Both the position numbers and the translations under genes were made by a program. 64,000 nucleotides of DNA, from positions 62,001 through 126,000 of the forward strand of contig JBGSHM010000031.1 in NCBI GenBank assembly GCA_041752235.1. The letters run 5' to 3'. This document shows, in pieces, positions 36,724 to 45,200 of the stretch; the first letter of the stretch is position 1; each line of letters opens with the position of its first letter. This stretch comes from SpSt-398 sp041752235. GTDB lineage: Bacteria > Bacteroidota > Bacteroidia > Chitinophagales > Chitinophagaceae. The notes under the pieces are model-generated. The model was not told where the DNA came from and made no database searches. It saw only the letters and a list, made by a program, of their open reading frames with translations.

Positions 36724-38004
36724 ATGAACCGCAATACATCAAGAAGATCTTTTCTCTCCAAGGCTGGCATCGCCACAGCAGTGGCCCCCTTTGTTTCTCT
36801 GGGTAGTTTTGGAAGAGGTTATGAGGACGCCGTCGAGAAATCTCCCCGAGCATCCGCGCCATCCGACCTGAAGATCACCGGAATCAAATGTGGGTATGTC
36901 CGTGGGAGTTTATTTGTCCAGGTGTTTACCAACCAGGATATAATTGGGTATGGAGAAGGGGTGGATGCGGTGGGGGGTACCTACCATCTGGTAAAGAATT
37001 TTGAATTCAGGTTAAAGGACCGCAATCCGCTGGATGTTCACCGGCTGTTTGAAGATATACGCAAAGGTGGTTTTTTCCAGGGTGCCCAGGCCGGTATGTA
37101 TGTGGCCGTACTTTCCGCCATTGAAACCGCGCTTTGGGATATTGCCGGAAAGGCATTGCAGGTACCGGTGTATCGTTTGCTCGGAGGTAAGTTTCGGGAT
37201 AAGATCCGTGTTTATTGCGATACGGCTCTTTATCAGCGTAACCTGCCCACACCAAATGATTTTGCGGAAGCTGCCCTCAAATCAAAGAACATGGGTTTTA
37301 ATGCGATCAAATTTGATCTGGACCAGGCCAATGATCCCGGGAAATACGACCGGTATAACTGGACAGCCAGTCCGGCGGAACTAAAACGGATGTATGACCA
37401 GATAGCAGCGGCTCGTGGGGCCGTAGGGCCTAACGTGGATATACTGGTAGACATGCACGGCCGGTATGATGCATTTACCGGGCATGCGGTGGCAAAACTC
37501 ATGGAGCCATTAAATCTTATGTGGTTGGAAGAGCCCACTCCTGCGGAGAATGTGGATGCTTATAAATCCATTAAAGATTCAAGCAGTACACCCATCGCGG
37601 CGGGAGAGAACCAGTATTTGGCACATGGATTCCGCCGTATGCTGGAAATTGGGGCAGTGGATGTGGTGATGCCCGATCTGCAAAAGGCGGGTGGTTTGGG
37701 AGAAGGGCAGCGTATAGCCAATCTGGCTAATTTGTATTATACCCCATTTGCCCCGCATATGGTGGCTTCCTTCCTGGGTTGTATGGCGGCCTGTCATGTC
37801 TGCGCTTCGGTACCCAACTTCATGATCCTGGAATGGCAATCCTATTTCCATACCGATCCCATGTACAAAGAGATTGTCACCTATGAAGGAGAGTGGGTTA
37901 AAGACAGCTTTATCACCCTTTCCGAAAAACCTGGAATTGGCGTGGAGTTGAATGTCGATGCCATGAAGAAGTATGCGGTCAGAAATGTGCCGTTTTTTGA
38001 ATAG
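36724..38004 (+). CDS. Enolase-superfamily acid-sugar dehydratase with Tat signal
   Basis: 426 residues. The Tat signal SRRSFLSKAGIATAVAPF predicts folded export. Mandelate-racemase-type N-terminal cap, then a barrel with metal ligands D243 (DMHGRYD), E269 (LEEPTP) and E295 (AGENQY), general acid H245 and base H345 (APHM). The Asp-x-His pair and the spacing of all five match, offset by 60, the residues I recall for E. coli D-galactonate dehydratase (D183, H185, E209, E235, H285). So dehydration of an aldonate to a 2-keto-3-deoxy acid is likely. It is last in the plus-arm operon. Confidence 0.85.
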   Translation: MNRNTSRRSFLSKAGIATAVAPFVSLGSFGRGYEDAVEKSPRASAPSDLKITGIKCGYVRGSLFVQVFTNQDIIGYGEGVDAVGGTYHLVKNFEFRLKDRNPLDVHRLFEDIRKGGFFQGAQAGMYVAVLSAIETALWDIAGKALQVPVYRLLGGKFRDKIRVYCDTALYQRNLPTPNDFAEAALKSKNMGFNAIKFDLDQANDPGKYDRYNWTASPAELKRMYDQIAAARGAVGPNVDILVDMHGRYDAFTGHAVAKLMEPLNLMWLEEPTPAENVDAYKSIKDSSSTPIAAGENQYLAHGFRRMLEIGAVDVVMPDLQKAGGLGEGQRIANLANLYYTPFAPHMVASFLGCMAACHVCASVPNFMILEWQSYFHTDPMYKEIVTYEGEWVKDSFITLSEKPGIGVELNVDAMKKYAVRNVPFFE

Positions 38005-38027
38005 AACATCAGCGGTCTGCTACCGGG

Positions 38028-39137
38028 CTAAACCAGTGATATGGTTTTCCCGGTATGCATAGCCTCATATACGGCATTGATCAGTTTCACATCGCGTCTT
38101 CCCATTTCACCAGCGGTCCGTATTTTTTCCCCTTTTTTGATCGCTTGTGCCATGGCATCCATTTGTCGGGCCTGTTGATTTACCCGGGGAAAATTCATGG
38201 CTCCATCAGGTGTTTTGCCTTGCAAGCCACCATAGTTGTATGCCGGGGAAAGTTCAAAGGTTCCTTTGGCTGTTTCCGCTCGAAGGAAATTATAGCTTTC
38301 GCTGTAACTGCATTTTCCTTTTGCGATCAGTCCGTTGGGCATATCAAATTCCCAGGTAAGTGATTCCTCCACTTCGTTGAATTTTTCCAGGTCTTTTTTA
38401 GGTCCTTCGATGGCTCTGACAGCCAGGGGTTCCATGCCGGTTGTGTAGCATATTCCCTGGATGCAGTATATGCCAATATCCTGCATAGGGCCACCACCGG
38501 ACAAGGCTTTTTTCAGTCTCCATTGTCTGGGGTCACCGATGGTAGAGGCAAATCCGGCATTTATTTTTTCAATATCGCCATATACTTTTTGTGTACCCAA
38601 TCTCATCATTTCCTGGTTAAAGGGTTCGTATTGCAAGCGATAGCCAATACCCAATTGAACCTTAGCATCATTACAGGCTTTTATCATTTTATCACAGTCC
38701 TCTACGGTAAGGGCCATTGGTTTTTCGCAGATCACATGTTTGCCTGCTTTGGCGGCACGGATGGTAAACTCGGCGTGCATGGAATTCGGCAGCACTACAT
38801 ATACAATATCAATATCCTTATTATCCTTTATCGAATCGATATTGTCGTAATTGTAAACATTCGCATCGGGTATCTTGTACTTTTCCTGCCATACCGGAAT
38901 TTTCGAGGGGGTACCGGTTACAATGCCGGCAACATAGCAATGTTCGGTTTCCAGCAGAGCGGGGGCCAGTTGATTTCCGGCATATCCTCCCAGTCCAACC
39001 AGGGCGATGCCCAGTTTGTCTTTTTTTTCTTTCATAGTAGGGGTAAAGAGGTTTGAGTGGGCAAAGGGCAGTACCAATCCGGTCAGGCCAGCCTGGTACA
39101 CAAAATCCCTGCGTGAAATGGGTTTTCTCGTTGGCAT
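38028..39137 (-). CDS. Gfo/Idh/MocA oxidoreductase with Tat signal (GFOR-like)
   Basis: 369 residues. Tat signal SRRDFVYQAGLTGLVLPFAHS, then a Rossmann domain (GIALVGLGGYAGNQL) and the family motif VICEKPMAL. GIGYRLQYEPFNQEMMRLG resembles glucose-fructose oxidoreductase, a Tat-exported enzyme with a tightly bound cofactor that makes aldonolactones in the periplasm. It converges on the dehydratase gene with 23 nt between stops. A sugar-to-lactone step feeding the lipoprotein lactonase is a reasonable reading; the substrate is open. Confidence 0.82.
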   Translation of the reverse strand: MPTRKPISRRDFVYQAGLTGLVLPFAHSNLFTPTMKEKKDKLGIALVGLGGYAGNQLAPALLETEHCYVAGIVTGTPSKIPVWQEKYKIPDANVYNYDNIDSIKDNKDIDIVYVVLPNSMHAEFTIRAAKAGKHVICEKPMALTVEDCDKMIKACNDAKVQLGIGYRLQYEPFNQEMMRLGTQKVYGDIEKINAGFASTIGDPRQWRLKKALSGGGPMQDIGIYCIQGICYTTGMEPLAVRAIEGPKKDLEKFNEVEESLTWEFDMPNGLIAKGKCSYSESYNFLRAETAKGTFELSPAYNYGGLQGKTPDGAMNFPRVNQQARQMDAMAQAIKKGEKIRTAGEMGRRDVKLINAVYEAMHTGKTISLV

Positions 39138-39294
39138 AAAATGGTTTTTTTGTGTGGGTGGGCGCAGACTTCCGGCCAGGTGATTAGGTCTGGCAAGATC
39201 GTTTTTTGAGGAGAAGCGGCAGAGAGTTAAATATACGGAAATTATTATTTGGATGAAGATTTGGTTAATTTCATAAAACGACGACCATCAGGTT

Positions 39295-40158
39295 ATGAAA
39301 AAGATCCCTGTCAGACAGATTGCTCCTGCAAACCAGGATATCCATACTCAGGCCCGGTTTAATATCCGTAAGGTTGGGGACATCATGCGCGGGGGCGACC
39401 TGTATCATGGGTTACACCGGCATGACTTCAACTTTATTTTGTTGATTGAAGAAGGGCAGGGAACCCATGAAATTGATTTTGTCAGCTTTAAGGTGCAGGA
39501 TCGTTCGCTATTTATGCTTCGGCCTGGTCAGGTTCACCAGCTTGAATTGAAAGCCGGTGCCAAAGGGTACTTGCTTGAAAGTCACCCCAGGTTTTACCAG
39601 GCGGCTGGCAAGGAAGCTTTACATCGAATGAGAAAAGCCTGGGGCAAGAGCCATTGCAGACTCACCAGCCAAAGCTTTGACCGGCTGCATGAGCTACTTG
39701 GAAAGATCTATGAAGAGTATATTGGCAAAGAGGAAGGCTTTCTGGACGCCATAAAAGCAAACCTCGATCTATTCTTTATTGAATTCATTCGCCAAAGCCC
39801 GGATCCAAAAGGTAGTCCGCTGCATACAAATTCCTATTCGCTGGAAAGATTGGAGGAGTTTCAGGATTTATTGGAAAAGCATATCGCCGAGAACAAACAG
39901 GTTTCTTTTTATATCCAACAGATGAACCTTTCCGCCTATCAATTGAACGAGGTAACCAGAACCACGCTTGGGAAGACCGCCTCCGAGATGATCAACGAAC
40001 AGATCATTCTCGAAGGCCGGCGCTATTTGCTCGGCACCACCCATCAGATAAAAGTAGTGGCCGATCTGTTGGGGTACGAGGACGTTTCCTATTTTATACG
40101 CTTCTTTAAAAAGCATACCGGTCTTACACCTGAAGCCTATCGTGCCAAATTTGGCTGA
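39295..40158 (+). CDS. AraC-family transcriptional regulator (second)
   Basis: 287 residues. N-terminal cupin-type sensing domain with GLHRHDFNFILLIEEGQGTHEIDF and FMLRPGQVHQLELKAGAKGYL. The C-terminal double helix-turn-helix covers VSFYIQQMNLSAYQLNEVTRTTLGKTA and HQIKVVADLLGYEDVSYFIRFFKKHTGLTPEAYR. Its stop is 5 nt from the converging DUF4386 gene. It may act on the symmetric control region at 40864-41016 or on the sugar-acid locus; the sequence does not decide. Confidence 0.92.
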   Translation: MKKIPVRQIAPANQDIHTQARFNIRKVGDIMRGGDLYHGLHRHDFNFILLIEEGQGTHEIDFVSFKVQDRSLFMLRPGQVHQLELKAGAKGYLLESHPRFYQAAGKEALHRMRKAWGKSHCRLTSQSFDRLHELLGKIYEEYIGKEEGFLDAIKANLDLFFIEFIRQSPDPKGSPLHTNSYSLERLEEFQDLLEKHIAENKQVSFYIQQMNLSAYQLNEVTRTTLGKTASEMINEQIILEGRRYLLGTTHQIKVVADLLGYEDVSYFIRFFKKHTGLTPEAYRAKFG

Positions 40159-40163
40159 GTGGG

Positions 40164-40844
40164 CTATTGTTTATTTTCTGTCACAACACCTTTCCTGAAT
40201 CCTTTTATGATCAGGTATAACCCAAGCGAGAATTCAAATGTCGCTACCAGAAGAGCTGATCCAAACGACCAGATCGAAACCCTGTCAATCACGCCAAACA
40301 TCACACAGAGGTAACCGGCTATTAACGGGAAGGCCCCGATCATACCCAGCATAGCAAGCCCACGCGGCACCAGTTTTGATTTATACAGCAGGTAACCCAA
40401 CAGAAGGTCATCGATGGCCGGGATAAATCCTTGTCCTAAAGTGAAGATGCGATTGTAAAGAGCCACCATGGTTTGTGCAGCTGCCTGGCCTTCTGCTCCT
40501 ATTCCACTTTTCCGTAGCGTGATCGCTCCCAGCAGGAAGGCGACCCCAAGAAATATAGTGGCCGCTTCCAATACCCGGGCAGCAACCAAACCCAGGGCGG
40601 CCGATTGATTTTGTTTTTTTAAGACCGGGTATAATACGACTGCCGTGGCAATCCCGGTCAATGCTACAATGATTTCAAGAAGCCCTCCTGTAATAATCGG
40701 GGCATCCGGGCCTTGTGACAGCATAAAACCGGGCGACTGTATGTCCTGATAGAGACTAAATGTGGGGATCGATACAAAAGTGAGTACATAAAATATACCC
40801 GCCCAAAGGGATATTTTACGGTAGTTGTTGGTTGTCATTTCCAT
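40164..40844 (-). CDS. DUF4386-type membrane protein
   Basis: 226 residues with about six hydrophobic segments, opening with the DUF4386-like YRKISLWAGIFYVLTFVSIPTFSLY and holding LGLVAARVLEAATIFLGVAFLLG. Function unknown for the family. ATGs at 40844 and 40838 are both possible. It is divergent from the small membrane protein and oxidoreductase unit and shares a symmetric promoter region with it. Confidence 0.75.
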   Translation of the reverse strand: MEMTTNNYRKISLWAGIFYVLTFVSIPTFSLYQDIQSPGFMLSQGPDAPIITGGLLEIIVALTGIATAVVLYPVLKKQNQSAALGLVAARVLEAATIFLGVAFLLGAITLRKSGIGAEGQAAAQTMVALYNRIFTLGQGFIPAIDDLLLGYLLYKSKLVPRGLAMLGMIGAFPLIAGYLCVMFGVIDRVSIWSFGSALLVATFEFSLGLYLIIKGFRKGVVTENKQ

Positions 40845-40863
40845 GTTATTATTTTTTGAATGA

Positions 40864-41016
40864 CAAAAGTAAAATGACTATGAAGCGAGGGATAGGACAA
40901 AAATCAAATTGAATCGGACAACGCGTCAATTTCAACAGGATCTTTTCGTTTTTAGAATTATCCTATTCAATTCAATTCTTGTCCTGTTATCAGTCCTGCC
41001 TGCGCCACTACTTTTG
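40864..41016. promoter_or_regulatory. Symmetric divergent control region
   Basis: TACTTTTG, a perfect Bacteroidota -7 box, occurs on the minus strand at 40864-40871 and on the plus strand at 41009-41016, each facing its own gene. Between them lies an interrupted inverted repeat: 40891-40914 reads GATA-GGACAA-aAATcaAATTGAAT and 40965-40991 is its near-complement (ending TTGTCC-TG-TTATC). The arms end 19 and 17 nt from the two -7 boxes, so a protein on them would sit over both -33 regions. Confidence 0.6.
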
Positions 41017-41046
41017 CTTTTTGATCATTCTAAAAACTAAATTGAA

Positions 41047-41265
41047 ATGAAAGCGAAAATGAAACTACTGGCCGCGCTTAAGATATGGCTGGCCATTTAT
41101 CCCTCGATCACTTTGTTCCTGTATTTCTTTAGCCCGCATCTGGCTGACCTGCCTTTATACCAGCGTACATTGATATTGACCGCTACCTTGGTGCCCTGGC
41201 TGGTATTTATTGGAGTGCCTGCTGTTGACAAAGTGATGAAAATGTTAACCCCAAGTAAGAAGTAA
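41047..41265 (+). CDS. Small two-helix membrane protein, unknown
   Basis: 72 residues with two hydrophobic segments (about 12-30 and 44-62) and a basic C-terminus. No family recognised. Its TAA overlaps the ATG of the FAD oxidoreductase by one base (TAATG), so the two are co-translated. That coupling and the good start support a real gene despite the size. Confidence 0.65.
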   Translation: MKAKMKLLAALKIWLAIYPSITLFLYFFSPHLADLPLYQRTLILTATLVPWLVFIGVPAVDKVMKMLTPSKK

Positions 41266-42215
41266 TGAGAACAAAAAAGAGCATGAAGGACAAACGGTAT
41301 GATGTTATCATTGTAGGGGGAAGCTATGCGGGGCTGGCCGCTGCCATGGCATTGGGCAGGGCCCTGCAAAAAGTATTGGTGATCGATGAGGGAAAGCCTT
41401 GTAATGCGCCTACGCCTTATTCCCATAATTTCCTTACAAACGATGGCCGGCCACCTGCAGAAATTGCTGCAGTAGCTAAAGATCAGGTGATGAAATACCC
41501 AGGTGTGCAATTTAATATCGGTAAGGTCATCGGTGCAACGCAGGAAGCAGATGGATTTGGGGTAGACGTTTTATCCGGGGAGAAATTCCATGCGGATAAA
41601 TTGGTCTTTGCCACGGGTATCAGAGATATACTACCCAATATTGATGGATTGCATGCTTGTTGGGGTAAATCCGGTCTTCATTGCCCTTTTTGTCATGGAT
41701 ACGAGGTACGAGGCAAAAGGACTGGTGTATTGCTGAATAATGAGAAGACCGTTGAATTTGTAAAAATGATCGCAAATTGGACAAAGGATCTGACTTTGTT
41801 TACCAATGGGAAAACCAATTTATCGACTGACCAACGAAGCCTTCTGCTGCGTATGGGGATAGAGGTGATTGAAAAAAGAATACAAGAGGTGAAACAGGAA
41901 TCCGGGCAGATATATGAAATATCATTTTCAGATGGCACCTGCTTTGCCCTTGAGGTCCTTTATGCACCCAGTCCGTTTGAGCAACACAGTGCATTGCCTG
42001 CCGAGCTTGGGTGTGCGATGACGGCGGATGGATATATACAAATTGACGAGCAATATGAAACTTCCGTAAAGGGCATCTATGCCATTGGTGACAATGCCTC
42101 CCGTATGCGCACCGTAGCCAATGCCGTAGCCATGGGAACCATGGCCGGCATGGGCTTGGTGAAGAAGTTGGTGGAGGGGAGATTTATAAATGCTTCATCA
42201 ATAAATAGGTTCTAA
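41265..42215 (+). CDS. Thioredoxin-reductase-like NAD(P)/FAD oxidoreductase
   Basis: 316 residues. FAD-binding GGSYAGLAAAMALGRA (residues about 18-33), the redox disulfide C140-P-F-C143 in HCPFCHGYE, and the C-terminal FAD motif GIYAIGDN. The second Rossmann loop, expected for NADPH near KRTGVLLNNEKTVEF, lacks a clear GxGxxA, so the electron donor may differ from thioredoxin reductase. It overlaps the small membrane protein by one base. It converges on the RHS gene with 19 nt between. Confidence 0.87.
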   Translation: MRTKKSMKDKRYDVIIVGGSYAGLAAAMALGRALQKVLVIDEGKPCNAPTPYSHNFLTNDGRPPAEIAAVAKDQVMKYPGVQFNIGKVIGATQEADGFGVDVLSGEKFHADKLVFATGIRDILPNIDGLHACWGKSGLHCPFCHGYEVRGKRTGVLLNNEKTVEFVKMIANWTKDLTLFTNGKTNLSTDQRSLLLRMGIEVIEKRIQEVKQESGQIYEISFSDGTCFALEVLYAPSPFEQHSALPAELGCAMTADGYIQIDEQYETSVKGIYAIGDNASRMRTVANAVAMGTMAGMGLVKKLVEGRFINASSINRF

Positions 42216-42234
42216 AAGGGAATAATACAATTGA

Positions 42235-45200
42235 TTAATTATCCATCAGGTTCATTCCATCAATAAATCGCATTATTCGATAATAGCCATTTGGCCATTG
42301 CCAGGGATTATTATTTACCAAATAGTTCGATTGCGCATCATATAGGGTTACAAAATTTCCTGGCCCCTGAGATTCTGCATTGATCCAATGTGATGTGTCT
42401 ACGCCCGTTTCAAAATTAAAACCAAAGCGGGTACCCGGTTCCTGGCGGGTCATGAAGTCAAAGGCTTCTGCAGCATTATCAGTTGTGATGTCAAATTCCC
42501 CGGTTTGACTTAAGTTAAGCTGGTAAAAGGCCTGTCCTGCACGATCCTCAGGCATCCATCCTTCTTCCATGCCTAAGTATTCAGCGACATCAGGTGCGGA
42601 TTCATCCATTACATGGGCCGCTGTACAGAAAAAACAATTATTGTTCAATCCATTAGGATTGATATCATTTGGCCACACCGTTTGTGCATCGGGATCAAAT
42701 CCCCCTTGACCGGGCAATACATCGGGGTTAATTTGACTGGCCACTGTCTCAGATGCATTGATTACGCCTGATTCTGCTGATCCTTCAATGGCTGCGCTAC
42801 CCACTTCGCCTGCTTCTGCGGCGGACACACCCGCATCTGCAGCAATTCCACCAATTTCAGCAGCATCGGCCGCTGCTGCTGCTGGGGCTGCAGCTCCAAA
42901 ACTAACCACCGTAATAATGGCCGTAAACAAAACGGTAATACCTGTAAGTAGCCAATTCCACCAGGGTGTATGGCCCGTTTTATCGGTCATCATCACGGGG
43001 TTCCCGTCCGCATAACTATAATGGTTGAAAATCTGGATACTGTCTCGATTGATAAAGCGCATGATATGGGGTAGATAATACCTGGCGCGTAGATAATACA
43101 AACCGGATTCTATGTCCTGATATTCATGTGTATATTTAAAAGGGTTGGCATAAATGGTAAAAGAACCCGAATTATTTTCCTGGGACAATGACCGGTCACT
43201 TCCATAAGCGCTATAATCATAAGTCGAGATGGCTTCGTCATTTTGGTCTATTGTTAATAGAATATCCTTTTTGTCATGAATGATATATTGAGGCGTAGTC
43301 CCATTTGAATCTTTGATGATCCGTATATACCGGAGAGACCCAAGTAATACATAACTGGCAGCTATGTCACCCTGTATTTCGTTAATGATATTTGGCGCCT
43401 TGTCATGGTCATAATAAAAGACCACTTCCGCTGAATCCCCCACTTTTTTTGATCTTCTTAAACCATTGGGATAATAGGTATAGACCGATTTAACCTGCTT
43501 GACATCGGTATAGCTTATTAATTGATTCAGGTTATTATAGGCATAGGCATTTCCATATCCGTCCGCGATCATATTTCCATTGGTATCGTAAATCGGTTTG
43601 AGGGTATTTGCCCCATCTTTAATGCTCAATAACTTATTGTCGGTATCATAAGAATAGAGTATTAGGTCAGTCCCTTTAGTAGTGGATGTCGACTTCGTCA
43701 GCACATTGCCAGCTGCATCATAGGTGAAAGCTACGGAGTTGATAATTTCTCCATTCAGTTTGGTGGTGGACTCTGAAACCAGTTTTCCGGTTGACGTGTA
43801 CGAGTAGTTTGAAATATGATTGACATCAAGGCTGTCATATACTTCCGATGAATACGAAATGGAGCTTATTGTTTTATTATTCTCATTGTATTCATAGCCT
43901 ACCTTTAGCAGTATATTATTTTTAGTGTTCGTTACTATTATTTCCTTCATCATGCTGTACCCGTTGTAACTCAGGGAAAGCAGCATGCCATTGGAATATT
44001 GGATTGTTTGAAGCCGGCCGCTATTGCTGGCATCTGAAGATTTGTCAAAATAAGTCAATACAACGCCGAAATCAAGGCTGGTAATGCCACTCAGGCGTCC
44101 AAAACTATCGTAGCTATACTTTATTTTATTCCCAGCTGCGTCAATTATGTGGTCGAGACAGTTTTTCTCGTTGTCATACTTCCATTGGATGGTTTTGCCA
44201 TCCGGGTAGCTAATCTTAGTCACTTTTCCATCTGGTTCATATTCAAAGGCGATGGTCTCATTGTTGGTGTTAGTGATCGATTTTACAAAATCGCAATTGT
44301 CATAATAAGCATAGTTAAATGTTTGTGTACTCCCATCGATTTCCTGATACCATTTTTGTTTTAATTTTCTGTTGGGGTAATAACTAAAATTTATTTTTTT
44401 ACTATCAAAACCAATTTTTGCGGTATTGTTTCCCTCTCCATCGTATTCGTATTGCTGAATGAGCCCAAGCGGGTTCTCTTCTTTATGCAATAGGCCAACC
44501 GTATTGTTGTGAAGTACAGAGCTGCTGGCATTGCTTATTTCTCCCGTAGCCATTTCACAGCCATTGACTTTCTCCACGATTTTGTTAAATATATCGCGTA
44601 CATAGGTTTCGGTTTGCTTTACATTGTCCCAGCCAGTCACTACTTTTCCTGTCATGGCTTTGGACGCGTCAAATGTATATTCTTCAGCGGTCCAATCCAG
44701 GGAATTGTCTTTATCACCCGTATTAAAGTATACCTTCTTATTATAGCTATTATAACCTGTGGAAGAGGTTGCTGTATCATTGCTTTCGGCAGAATAAAAT
44801 TGGGAGCGTATTTTCTTTTTATAATTGTTGTATTGCTCTTCTTTTGTTTTGATATTATTGAAGAAGGTTGTTTTTATTTTGGCCACGGAGTCATAAGTGT
44901 AGGTGGTTATGTTTCCTAAGGCATCTGTCTTCGAAGCCACCATGCCCCTTGCATTATAAGCAAAGCTGATTTTTGTGTTTTCACCTAAAATCCCGCAAAC
45001 CCATGACAGCCTACCGACATTGTCATATCCTTTGGTTTGTACTATTCTTTCTTTTCCACCGGCTCCGAGATTGTCGCTATGTTGAATTTCATTTCCAAAG
45101 CCATTATAATAGGTATAGGTTTTGTATCCCAACCCTTGTTCTTTTGTAATTTTATTGGCAACATCATCATAACTCCAGTTGACCATATTGCCTAAGGGGT

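Noticed and set aside
42758..43015. 85-codon plus-strand frame inside the RHS gene as a possible immunity gene
   Set aside because: It is an Ala/Pro-rich mirror of the RHS linker and has no start context.
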